A stretch of 10,616 nucleotides of DNA from Sutterellaceae bacterium (GTDB taxonomy: Bacteria; Pseudomonadota; Gammaproteobacteria; Burkholderiales; Burkholderiaceae_F). Both the position numbers and the translations under genes were made by a program. Positions 1-5,554 of this stretch are shown here, piece after piece; position 1 is the first letter of the stretch; each line of letters starts with the position of its first letter. The notes below the pieces were generated by a model that saw nothing but the letters and a program-made list of their open reading frames with translations, did not search any database and was not told the DNA's origin. The stretch lies in assembly GCA_030531135.1 (NCBI GenBank), contig JAUNOJ010000044.1, positions 1 to 10,616 of the forward strand, given 5' to 3'.

Positions 1-1110
1 TATCCGAGAACGATCGGTGTCGTGACAAGCTCCGAAGGCGCAGCTTTCAGAGACGTTATCAAAACGGTTCGCAACCATGCGCCCTGGGTCAACATCATCT
101 TGTATCCGACGTCGGTTCAAGGTGCTCAGGCCGAAGGCGAAATTCTCGCGGCTTTAAACGCCGCCGACACGCGCCAAGAAGTCGACGTGCTTCTTTTAGT
201 CAGAGGCGGGGGATCTTTAGCCGACTTGTGGAGCTTTAATCTGGAGTCGGTCGCAAGACGAATCGCGCGCATGACGATTCCCGTCATCACGGGCGTGGGG
301 CACGAAACCGACTTTACGATTGCCGACTTTGTCAGCGACTGGCGAGCCGCCACGCCTACGGCTGCAGCCGTCAAAGCCGTGACGCTTTTTTCCCAAGTAC
401 CTTCTCAACTGCAAGACTTTGAGAGACGCGCGCACAAAGTCGTGGCCAATGTCTTGAATATGGCGCAGACTCGCTTGCGTCAAGCCGACAGAATGGACTT
501 TGCTGTCAAAACGGGCGTGCGTCACGCACAGATGCGAGTGGACGATGTTGTGCGCAGAAATGCCAACGCCATGGATTTTCGCTTGCAACAAGCCAAGTCT
601 CGTTTTGCCAAAGCCGATCGCATGGACTATACGGTCCGCAGTATGTTGCAACAGGCCCGCGTCCGTCTCGATGCCGTTGCCGACATCGGCAAAATCATCC
701 AAAACAGAATCGACACTTGCCAACAACGCGTGGACATGAGTCAGGGCGCATTGGGCGAAGCGGCTTTGCGAGGGTTGGAAACGCGACTTGCCCGTTTGGC
801 GGTTTTGGATGCCCAAGTCAAAAAGCCCGACTTTGACAAAGATCGCTTGGCGGTTGAGTCGCTGCAAAATACTTTAAAGCGACTCGTCTCGGGCGACGTT
901 GCCATTCGCAGAGAAAAACTCAAAGGTCTGCAAAAGCGTTTGTCCGGAATGGATGTCAATCGCGTCATGCAACGAGGCTTTAGTCTTGTGACCGACGAGA
1001 AGGGCAAACTCGTGCGCGACGTCAAAAATCTCAAATCCGGAGATGCGTTAACCGTACGTTTTGCCAAAGGATCGGCCGTTTCTCGTGTGGAAAATGTTAC
1101 GGCCGAGTAA
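1..1110 (+). CDS. xseA: Exodeoxyribonuclease VII large subunit, C-terminal part (5' end outside window)
   Basis: XseA is the catalytic large subunit of exonuclease VII, which works with the small subunit XseB in the cytoplasm to degrade single-stranded DNA in both directions during repair. The reading frame is open from base 1, so the gene starts upstream; a GTG at 22 is internal. The visible fragment is 369 residues. It begins with PRTIGVVTSSEGAAFRD, then YPTSVQG, the glycine-rich RGGGSLADLWSFN and the catalytic-domain block PVITGVGHETDFTIADF, all family hallmarks. A long, helical, Arg/Lys/Gln-rich region follows, predicted to be the coiled-coil part that binds XseB. The end shows the conserved QRGFSLV...G...RDVKNLKSGD block. 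The helical region contains an internal repeat: RLRQADRMDF recurs as RFAKADRMDY 43 residues later. The N-terminal OB-fold is not in view. sodB follows on the same strand after 178 bases, so it is probably a separate unit. Confidence 0.95.
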   Translation, partial: YPRTIGVVTSSEGAAFRDVIKTVRNHAPWVNIILYPTSVQGAQAEGEILAALNAADTRQEVDVLLLVRGGGSLADLWSFNLESVARRIARMTIPVITGVGHETDFTIADFVSDWRAATPTAAAVKAVTLFSQVPSQLQDFERRAHKVVANVLNMAQTRLRQADRMDFAVKTGVRHAQMRVDDVVRRNANAMDFRLQQAKSRFAKADRMDYTVRSMLQQARVRLDAVADIGKIIQNRIDTCQQRVDMSQGALGEAALRGLETRLARLAVLDAQVKKPDFDKDRLAVESLQNTLKRLVSGDVAIRREKLKGLQKRLSGMDVNRVMQRGFSLVTDEKGKLVRDVKNLKSGDALTVRFAKGSAVSRVENVTAE

Positions 1111-1209
1111 AAATGGCAAGGAAAAACCCGAGACAAGCAAAATTATTGTCGTAAGTCTATAACTCGTCTTGTGTAAGGGGATATGATTAGAGGGCGTAAG
1201 TTGCAGTTG

Positions 1210-1230
1210 CGGCGAAAGCGCTTTTTGCCG
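1210..1230 (+). other. Small hairpin upstream of sodB
   Basis: CGGCGAAA (1210-1217) can pair with TTTTGCCG (1223-1230) around a 5-base loop, with one G-T pair. No T-run follows outside the stem, so it is a poor terminator for xseA. It could sit in the sodB 5' leader. Upstream, TATGAT at 1182-1187 is a possible -10 element, but I found no convincing -35 partner. Confidence 0.25.
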
Positions 1231-1288
1231 ATCACGCTAGCGACTTTGTAGAAATCTATTGAAAACAAGTACAACAAGGAGAAAACCG

Positions 1289-1924
1289 ATGAGCCAGTTT
1301 GTTTTACCCAAGCTCGAGTTTGCCATGGATGCCCTTGCTCCGGTCATGAGCGAAGAAACGCTGCAGTTCCATTACGGCAAGCATCATCAGTCGTACATCA
1401 CCAATCTCAACAACCTGATCAAGGGCACGATGTACGAAGCAGAATCTCTGCGTGAAATCATCAAGACCAGTCAAGGCGCCATCTTCAATAACGCCAGCCA
1501 ATCCTACAACCACGCTTTCTTCTGGAAGTGCTTGAGCCCCAACGGGGGCGGCGTGCCCACGGGCGGCTTGTTGGACGAAATCGTCAAGAAGTGGGGTTCT
1601 TTTGACGGCTTTAAGGAACAGTACATTGCAATGGCAGCTTCCAACTTCGGCTCCGGCTGGACGTGGCTTGTCAAGCGCTTGGACGGCGAACTCGAAATCG
1701 TCAACACCAGCAATGCCGGTTCGCCCTTGACGCAGCATTTGAAGCCTTTGCTCGTGATCGACGTTTGGGAACACGCCTACTACATCGATTATCGCAACGA
1801 TCGCGGCGCTTACTTGAAGGCATTCTTCGATAAGCTCGTGAACTGGTCGTTCGTTGAAAAGCGCTTTAACGGCGAACCCTGCGGTTGCGACTGCAAGGAA
1901 GAAGGTTGCGGTTGCGCTTGCTAA
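1289..1924 (+). CDS. sodB: Iron superoxide dismutase with a Cys-rich C-terminal tail
   Basis: The enzyme converts superoxide to oxygen and hydrogen peroxide in the cytoplasm. The 211-residue protein follows the E. coli SodB pattern closely over its first ~193 residues. The metal ligands are visible: H28 (in FHYGKHH), H75 (in SYNHAFFW), D158 and H162 (in DVWEHAYYIDY). Gln71 lies in NNASQSYNH, the place where Fe-type enzymes carry their active-site glutamine, so iron is the likely metal. The ATG at 1289 is preceded by AAGGAG (1276-1281) with a 7-base spacer. An in-frame TTG at 1259 would add ten residues but has no such site. The odd feature is residues 196-211, an 18-residue-class extension beyond the normal end with six cysteines (198, 200, 202, 207, 209, 211) in CxCxC and CxCxC clusters. 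E. coli SodB lacks this. Its role is unknown; metal binding is a reasonable guess. Confidence 0.96.
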   Translation: MSQFVLPKLEFAMDALAPVMSEETLQFHYGKHHQSYITNLNNLIKGTMYEAESLREIIKTSQGAIFNNASQSYNHAFFWKCLSPNGGGVPTGGLLDEIVKKWGSFDGFKEQYIAMAASNFGSGWTWLVKRLDGELEIVNTSNAGSPLTQHLKPLLVIDVWEHAYYIDYRNDRGAYLKAFFDKLVNWSFVEKRFNGEPCGCDCKEEGCGCAC

Positions 1925-1960
1925 AGCAAACTTTGTCAGATAACAGTCTGAAATAAATCA

Positions 1961-1996
1961 AGGCGATGCCCGGAACAAGGAGCATCGCCTTTTTTT
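1961..1996 (+). terminator. Intrinsic terminator of sodB
   Basis: AGGCGATGC (1961-1969) pairs perfectly with GCATCGCCT (1982-1990) and is followed directly by a run of T. It lies 36 bases after the sodB stop. On the other strand the same hairpin is followed by T-rich sequence, so it may also stop the convergent DUF192 gene. Confidence 0.9.
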
Positions 1997-2002
1997 CCTT
2001 GA

Positions 2003-2026
2003 GAGCAATCGAAAAAACGATTGCTC
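2003..2026. repeat. Perfect 9-bp inverted repeat between convergent genes
   Basis: GAGCAATCG (2003-2011) and CGATTGCTC (2018-2026) flank a run of six A. The hairpin lies just beyond the stop of the minus-strand DUF192 gene. No T-run follows it on that strand, so it may protect the 3' end of the message or work together with the adjoining terminator rather than terminate alone. Confidence 0.6.
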
Positions 2027-2031
2027 AAAGC

Positions 2032-2478
2032 TTATTTGCGACAGTACTTCGTTTGAACCAAAGCGGGAACCGTGATGCCTGAGCGGATGTCATTTTGGGC
2101 AAACCAGCCGCCGGCCATTTCCACCACGGTTGCGGCGTTGCCGAACGAATGATGCAGATCCAACGTACCTTCTTTCATGGTCTGAATATTGAGAAGTTTG
2201 CCGCAGGCATCGAAAAACGCCGCATCGATATCCATACGGGTGTTTTTCATCCACATGGCGACCTGACGCGGGGGCTCGAAGATAAAGAGCATGCCGTGGT
2301 TTTTGGGCAACGCCGTGCGATACATCAACCCTTGGCGTTGTTCTTCGGGCGTTTGTGCAATTTCCAACGTGACGGTAATGCCTGAGATTTCAACGGTTTG
2401 AACGCCGACGGCACAGGCCTGGTGCGCCGCAATGAGCGCAAGCATCGGCAAAAGTAAAGTAAAGCGTCGCATGGGCAA
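2032..2478 (-). CDS. DUF192 family secreted protein
   Basis: This is a 148-residue protein of the DUF192 family, whose biochemical role is not well defined. Residues 1-23 form a signal peptide: MPMRR, a hydrophobic stretch, and a likely cleavage after AHQACA, so the mature protein is probably periplasmic. The family blocks are clear: GLMYR (50-54), GMLFIFE (62-68), WMKNT (76-80), then DIDAAFFD and a final VVEMAGGW...G segment. Start choice: the TTG at 2478 has AGGA seven bases upstream, while the ATG two codons later (2472) would sit 13 bases from it. I keep the TTG but the ATG is a fair alternative; both leave the signal peptide intact. The gene is convergent with sodB and divergent from the cold-shock gene. 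A TATACT on the minus strand (rc of 2535-2540) could be its -10, without a clear -35. Confidence 0.92.
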   Translation of the reverse strand: MPMRRFTLLLPMLALIAAHQACAVGVQTVEISGITVTLEIAQTPEEQRQGLMYRTALPKNHGMLFIFEPPRQVAMWMKNTRMDIDAAFFDACGKLLNIQTMKEGTLDLHHSFGNAATVVEMAGGWFAQNDIRSGITVPALVQTKYCRK

Positions 2479-2549
2479 TACCGATTCCTGAAGGGGTTGA
2501 CAGACAGCGTGACAAATAAACTACCTGTTTCGCAGTATACACAAAACTA

Positions 2550-2557
2550 CCTAGGGA
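2550..2557 (+). repeat. CCTAGGGA motif, left copy
   Basis: CCTAGGGA here opposes TTTCCCTAGG at 2703-2712, and both are followed inwards by similar bases (ACTAT towards the centre), giving an imperfect inverted repeat of about 20 bases around a 165-base stretch. A third match lies at 7827-7836. Confidence 0.4.
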
Positions 2558-2569
2558 GAAATTACTATG

Positions 2570-2603
2570 CCCAATTTCGTGTGTCGAATACGACGAAATT
2601 GGG
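2570..2603. repeat. 11-bp perfect inverted repeat
   Basis: CCCAATTTCGT (2570-2580) is the exact reverse complement of ACGAAATTGGG (2593-2603), with a 12-base loop. A GGGAG ribosome-site-like stretch and an ATG (2567) lie just before the left arm, and another ATG (2604) starts just after the right arm. It may be an operator or an RNA hairpin. Confidence 0.7.
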
Positions 2604-2699
2604 ATGTCGCGGACGGTCAATAAGGCCGAAAAAGAGCCGTTGATCTGCGACCTATGCCGAAAGGAGGTGGTCGAAAGGCGTGTATATAAAAAGAGATAG

Positions 2700-2712
2700 T
2701 GCTTTCCCTAGG
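2700..2712 (-). repeat. CCTAGGGAAAGCA motif, right copy
   Basis: Read on the minus strand this is CCTAGGGAAAGCA. The 11-mer TAGGGAAAGCA recurs on the plus strand at 7810-7820, and TTTCCCTAGG recurs at 7827-7836. CTAG is rare in many bacterial genomes, which makes the recurrence less likely to be chance. Confidence 0.45.
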
Positions 2713-2746
2713 TTACAGGAAATTCTTGCAAATCGACGCGCCGAAT

Positions 2747-2768
2747 GCGCAATACAGGCGTATTGTGC
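2747..2768 (+). other. Stable stem-loop upstream of the cold-shock gene
   Basis: GCGCAATAC (2747-2755) and GTATTGTGC (2760-2768) pair over nine positions (one G-T) around a four-base loop AGGC. It reads as part of a structured transcript. Confidence 0.5.
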
Positions 2769-2828
2769 CTCACAGCAGTAAGCCTGACGTGCGGGGCCGT
2801 AAGTCTCGAAACCTCTCGCTCACAGCCC

Positions 2829-2886
2829 CAAAGCGTCTCATGTTTTATCCGATTTTCCGAGACGCTTTGAGCTTCGGTGTTTTTTT
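2829..2886 (+). terminator. Terminator-like or attenuator-like hairpin before the cold-shock gene
   Basis: CAAAGCGTCTC (2829-2839) is the exact reverse complement of GAGACGCTTTG (2859-2869). A run of seven T lies at 2880-2886, but ten bases separate it from the stem, which is longer than usual for an intrinsic terminator. GACG plus GGGGC (2786-2797) could instead pair with GCCCC plus CGTC (2825-2837), which would block the left arm. It either ends an upstream small transcript or is a switch in the cold-shock leader. Confidence 0.5.
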
Positions 2887-2952
2887 GTTTTAGGCATTGA
2901 CACAGTTGTCCGCCCATACGCCGAAGTAGGATAAAGAAGTAAGGAGTTAGAC

Positions 2953-3159
2953 ATGGCACATGGTGTTGTCAAGTGGTTCAATGATGCCAAGGGTTTCGGT
3001 TTTATCACGCCCGACGAAGGCGGCGAAGATTTGTTCGCTCACTTCTCTGCTATTGAAATCGAAGGTTTCAAGACCCTGAAGGAAGGCCAGAAGGTGACGT
3101 TTGAAGTCGTCACCGGCCCCAAGGGCAAGCAGGCCAGCCACATCAAGCCCGAAAAGTAA
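2953..3159 (+). CDS. cspA: CspA-family cold-shock protein
   Basis: This 68-residue protein is a single cold-shock domain, a five-stranded beta barrel that binds single-stranded RNA and DNA and melts RNA secondary structure. RNP1 is seen as KGFGFI (residues 13-18) and RNP2 as LFAHFS (27-32). The start [10 protein letters not shown] and the end [15 protein letters not shown] are typical of the family, and the length matches. AAGGAG (2941-2946) sits six bases before the ATG. It may or may not be cold-inducible: many paralogs are not, and the symbol is given at family level only. In related genomes, from memory, a csp gene is often followed by clpS and clpA; here it is followed by its own terminator and an AT-rich island instead. 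Confidence 0.96.
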   Translation: MAHGVVKWFNDAKGFGFITPDEGGEDLFAHFSAIEIEGFKTLKEGQKVTFEVVTGPKGKQASHIKPEK

Positions 3160-3217
3160 TTTCAAGGCTTGGCGTTGAGCGTTTCTTTAGAAGTGCTCTG
3201 ACGGCAAAAGATACGAG

Positions 3218-3257
3218 AACACCGCGCGGAGTTGAAAAATTTCGTGCGGTGTTTTTT
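3218..3257 (+). terminator. Intrinsic terminator of the cold-shock gene
   Basis: AACACCGCGCGGA (3218-3230) pairs with TTCGTGCGGTGTT (3241-3253), 13 pairs including two G-T, followed at once by a run of T to 3257. It lies about 60 bases after the stop codon. Confidence 0.9.
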
Positions 3258-3298
3258 CGTGTGCATAAAATGTCTATATCAGTTCACTGCTTGACGTC

Positions 3299-3307
3299 TG
3301 CGATAAT
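3299..3307 (+). promoter_or_regulatory. Possible extended -10 promoter for the first island gene
   Basis: TGCGATAAT reads as an extended -10 (TG, one base, GATAAT), placing a start site near 3314 and a short leader before the gene at 3337. A TTGACG at 3291-3296 lies too close to be its -35, but could pair with AATGAT (3313-3318) at a 16-base spacing. Confidence 0.35.
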
Positions 3308-3336
3308 CTCGGAATGATCGTTATGGAGTTTAGTGC

Positions 3337-3906
3337 ATGTGGGATCGACTAATTAGTGTAGCTGTTAATCAGGCGCCAATAGGATTGGTGTTCTGTGTAT
3401 GTGGCCTGTTGCTGCCATCTGATTATTTTCACGAGGAAGCTTTGAGAGTTCGTGAACAGATCTCAGCATTTTTATTTTGGTTTGGGCTTTTTGAATTCTC
3501 GGTAGTATTGGTCAATTCAAGTTTTTGGATAGTGAAGAAAATCTTTACATACATTAGGGAGGAGAGACGTATAAATGCTACGGTGGATGAGTTTAACAGC
3601 CTTAAGGTCACAGAACGCAAGCTACTGATAGATGCATATATCTCAAGAGAGACGATTTTTGAGGTTGTCAAGGATGCTAGCGTTCAAAGGTTATTAAAGT
3701 GGGGGTATCTTGAAGAACTGAGTGGTTCTTACAATCCGATGGATGACACGATTGATTTGAATGTTTCATTGAGCCGTTCAACGATCGAATTGTTTCAAAA
3801 GCGACTAAATAAGCTTCGCAAACGGCTCTCATTTGATTCATCGGAAAAAGCGAATGTTTGCAGTGAAGGTAGAATTCGATTTTTGTTATCAAAAGTCAAG
3901 AGATGA
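3337..3906 (+). CDS. Two-TM membrane protein, SieB-like (superinfection exclusion) candidate
   Basis: This 189-residue protein has no motif I can name with certainty. Two hydrophobic segments are visible, about residues 13-27 and 43-66, followed by a basic stretch (KKIF...REERR) and then a cytosolic region. That region contains FNSLKVTERKLLIDAY (86-101) and a block around SVQRLLKWGYLEEL (115-128), and it ends in a Lys/Arg-rich helix. This layout of two N-terminal TM helices plus a small C-terminal domain with an E(R/K)xLL helix matches my recollection of SieB, the prophage protein that blocks superinfecting phages at the inner membrane. The ATG is preceded by GGAG (3325-3328) with an 8-base spacer. 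Base composition is far more AT-rich than the neighbours, which suggests recent acquisition. The gene at 4115 has the same plan. An unrelated two-TM sensor or toxin-type protein is an alternative. The gene is well supported; the family is a guess. Confidence 0.8.
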   Translation: MWDRLISVAVNQAPIGLVFCVCGLLLPSDYFHEEALRVREQISAFLFWFGLFEFSVVLVNSSFWIVKKIFTYIREERRINATVDEFNSLKVTERKLLIDAYISRETIFEVVKDASVQRLLKWGYLEELSGSYNPMDDTIDLNVSLSRSTIELFQKRLNKLRKRLSFDSSEKANVCSEGRIRFLLSKVKR

Positions 3907-3929
3907 GAATTGGCAACCCCAACTTCTGA

Positions 3930-3958
3930 TTGAGCTGGTGGCTTTCATGTTGTATTAT
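3930..3958 (+). promoter_or_regulatory. Possible sigma70-type promoter for the second island gene
   Basis: TTGAGC (3930-3935) and TATTAT (3953-3958) are spaced by 17 bases in the 208-base gap between the two island genes. The start site would be near 3965, leaving a leader of about 150 bases. No terminator was seen after the first gene, so read-through is also possible. Confidence 0.35.
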
Positions 3959-4114
3959 TCGCCATTTGTCCTTCCTGTGGATAAACTGAACCATCAGTCT
4001 TGCTCGGCCTTATTGCTAGCAGTACAGACATCTCCTTTATTTGTGTGTTTGTTTATCATTTTCCCTCAGTTGGGTTAATCTCCACTCTCCTGACCAAAAA
4101 ATTTAGGTTTCCAA

Positions 4115-4657
4115 ATGTCTGATTTGGGCAAATTATTAGTGTTTTTGCAAGGCAGGCCTGCGATGATCCTTCTCATTTCAGTAGTGATTGTTGCATTCAT
4201 ACCCTTTGAAAGCTTGGCCGAGTTCAAACAAGAGTACGGGGTTTGGGTGACGCTTGCCGGGGTGATAGCGGGTTCATCTGTGTTCGTGAATCTACTGTTT
4301 GTGTTGAAAGACGGTGGAGTGATGCAGATGATCCGTAACTGGAAGGAAGAGAAAAGAAAGAAAAAGGAGTTCGAACTTTTGTCGCCGGCCCAACAATTGT
4401 TAGTATTGAATTTATATTTTGGGGGCATGGCGGGTAGCTATGTCGATGATGATCTCGAACCAGTCAAGGAGCTAATCAATGACGGTTTTGTGACGTGGGG
4501 TTGCATCACCGTAGGAGAGGGAGTTCTCTTGGAGTTGACAAGTCCTGCTCAAGATTTTATTAAGAAAAATAAAGATCAAATGAAATGCTTGAGAAAAAAC
4601 CTCATAAATCAAGGCATACACAGCCAGGTTTTTGATTGGATTGTGTTGCAGAGATAG
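4115..4657 (+). CDS. Second two-TM membrane protein, SieB-like candidate (distant paralog)
   Basis: This 180-residue protein has the same plan as the gene at 3337: hydrophobic segments at about 17-30 and 43-64, a strongly basic linker (NWKEEKRKKKEF, 75-86), then a cytosolic domain. That domain opens with FELLSPAQQLLVLNLYFGG (86-104), comparable in position to FNSLKVTERKLLIDAY in the first protein, followed by DDLEPVKELINDGFV (112-126) where the first has DASVQRLLKWGYL. Sequence identity is low, so the two are at best distant relatives. The ATG at 4115 has only a weak AGG (4105-4107), seven bases upstream. The gene is AT-rich like its partner and lies just before the rplM leader. SieB-like phage exclusion at the inner membrane is the best suggestion; a membrane protein of unknown function is the safe label. 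Confidence 0.78.
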   Translation: MSDLGKLLVFLQGRPAMILLISVVIVAFIPFESLAEFKQEYGVWVTLAGVIAGSSVFVNLLFVLKDGGVMQMIRNWKEEKRKKKEFELLSPAQQLLVLNLYFGGMAGSYVDDDLEPVKELINDGFVTWGCITVGEGVLLELTSPAQDFIKKNKDQMKCLRKNLINQGIHSQVFDWIVLQR

Positions 4658-4806
4658 GGAACTGAGTTTTGAAGGCCTTTATTTTGTGGGTAGACGTCAA
4701 TAAACCAGAGAGAGTTGAGCGGAAAGAGGATTTGTTTTCGAGTTGAGAGCGTTAGTACGTTTGCTGCTGACCTCTATCCTGAGGGTGGCAATCAGGGCAA
4801 ATTTTT

Positions 4807-4836
4807 TTGTTCAGCCCCCTAGCTTTTTTGTATAAA
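4807..4836 (+). promoter_or_regulatory. Candidate promoter of the rplM-rpsI operon
   Basis: TTGTTC (4807-4812) and TATAAA (4831-4836) are 18 bases apart. A start site near 4843 would give a leader of about 270 bases. TATCAT at 4843-4848 is an alternative -10 with a poorer -35. Confidence 0.45.
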
Positions 4837-4867
4837 TTCGGGTATCATTACGCGTCTGATTTTCCCG

Positions 4868-4904
4868 TGCGATCGGTTTCCCCGTTTTCCACGAACCGAT
4901 TGCG
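4868..4904 (+). other. Leader hairpin 1 upstream of rplM
   Basis: GCGATCGGTT (4869-4878) pairs with AACCGATTGC (4894-4903), ten pairs with one G-T. An inner CGT/ACG stem (4883-4885 with 4891-4893) continues it beyond a four-base bulge. No T-run follows, so it looks like a leader element rather than a terminator. Confidence 0.5.
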
Positions 4905-4944
4905 AAAAAGCGGTTAAGAAAATCAACAACGAATTCACGGTGGA

Positions 4945-4984
4945 ACCACATTGCTTTTGCAACTAACAAGAGCAATCGGGTGGT
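4945..4984 (+). other. Leader hairpin 2 upstream of rplM
   Basis: ACCAC (4945-4949) plus ATTGCTTTT (4950-4958) pair with AAGAGCAAT (4968-4976) plus GTGGT (4980-4984), 14 pairs with a three-base bulge CGG and a nine-base loop. T-rich sequence follows about ten bases later, so an attenuator role is conceivable. Confidence 0.5.
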
Positions 4985-5114
4985 GTCTGCCTTATTTTTG
5001 TGACCCGACGACGGTTTTTGTCAAATGTAGCGGCTTCGGTCGTTATGTAAAGCACGAGCGCCATCTTGAGCGAGACAAGAGTCCATCGTCAATTGAATCA
5101 ATTAGGTGAAAACA

Positions 5115-5543
5115 ATGAAGACCTTCTCTGCCAAGCCGCTCGAAGTCGAGCGCGACTGGTACGTGGTCGATGGTAGCGACAAGGTGCTCGGCCGCCTCGC
5201 TGCTGAAATCGCACTGCGCTTGCGTGGCAAGCACAAGCCCGAATACACGCCGCATGTCGATACGGGCGACTACATCGTCGTGATCAACGCCGACAAGTTG
5301 AAGCTTTCTGCCGAAAAAGCCGGCAAGAAGACCTACTACCGTCACACCGGTTACCCGGGTGGCATCTACTCCACCACGTTTACCGAAATGCAGGCTAAGC
5401 ATCCCGGTCGCGCTTTGGAAATCGCCGTGAAGGGCATGCTTCCGAAGGGCCGTCTCGGCTACGCCATGATCAAGAAGCTCAAGATCTACGCCGGCGCCGA
5501 ACATCCGCATACTGCTCAGCAGCCCAAGGTTCTTGACATTTAA
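5115..5543 (+). CDS. rplM: 50S ribosomal protein L13
   Basis: L13 is an early-assembly protein of the large ribosomal subunit. The 142 residues match E. coli L13 in length and almost block for block: MKTFSAKP at the start, [40 protein letters not shown]-type [19 protein letters not shown] and the terminal AQQPKVLDI. The ATG at 5115 follows AGGTGA (5104-5109) and gives the family's exact N-terminus. A GTG nine bases earlier is in frame but overlaps that site. rpsI begins 11 bases after the stop, so the two form one operon, as in most bacteria. In E. coli this operon is known to be controlled by L13 acting on its own leader; the long structured leader here would fit, by inference only. Confidence 0.98.
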   Translation: MKTFSAKPLEVERDWYVVDGSDKVLGRLAAEIALRLRGKHKPEYTPHVDTGDYIVVINADKLKLSAEKAGKKTYYRHTGYPGGIYSTTFTEMQAKHPGRALEIAVKGMLPKGRLGYAMIKKLKIYAGAEHPHTAQQPKVLDI

Positions 5544-5554
5544 GGTGGACAAAG

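Larger units (their letters stand above)
2479..2952. other. 474-base divergent intergenic region rich in inverted repeats
   Basis: This gap between the DUF192 gene and the cold-shock gene holds no recognised gene. In order it contains: CCTAGGGA at 2550-2557; an 11-bp perfect hairpin at 2570-2603; short overlapping ORFs at 2567-2623, 2604-2699 and 2680-2781; the opposing TTTCCCTAGG at 2703-2712; a 9-bp hairpin at 2747-2768; and a long hairpin at 2829-2869 followed by a T-run. This density suggests a structured RNA or small-ORF transcript ending near 2886. I do not recognise an Rfam-type family in it. Confidence 0.5.
4658..5114. other. Intergenic region: end of island and long rplM leader
   Basis: No gene is recognised here. 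The left part (to about 4800) is AT-rich with a weak stem CCTGA (4778-4782) and TCAGG (4792-4796) before a T-run at 4802-4808, a possible terminator of the island. The right part holds a promoter candidate and two strong hairpins that would lie in the rplM leader. Confidence 0.6.

Noticed and set aside
217..867. 216-codon minus-strand frame
   Set aside because: Antisense to xseA, no recognisable protein features.
1259..1288. Ten-residue N-terminal extension of SodB from a TTG
   Set aside because: The ATG at 1289 has a good ribosome site and matches the family N-terminus.
2390..2620. 76-codon minus-strand frame overlapping the DUF192 start
   Set aside because: Out of frame with the DUF192 gene over their overlap, no recognisable motif.
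2700..2890. Known RNA family (6S, 4.5S, RNase P, tmRNA, common riboswitches)
   Set aside because: None of the conserved cores of these RNAs is present, so the region is left as an unnamed structured stretch.
3833..4078. 81-codon plus-strand frame overlapping the end of the first island gene
   Set aside because: No ribosome site, overlaps a better supported gene by 74 bases, and its hydrophobic tail has no family resemblance. A low-probability small gene remains possible.
4669..4746. 25-codon frame from TTG after the second island gene
   Set aside because: Too short, TTG start, no motif; AGGGA upstream could be chance.
4658..5114. Possible tRNA or att site at the island's right edge
   Set aside because: No tRNA cloverleaf or TTCGA-type arm could be built, and no direct repeat matching the left edge was found by eye.
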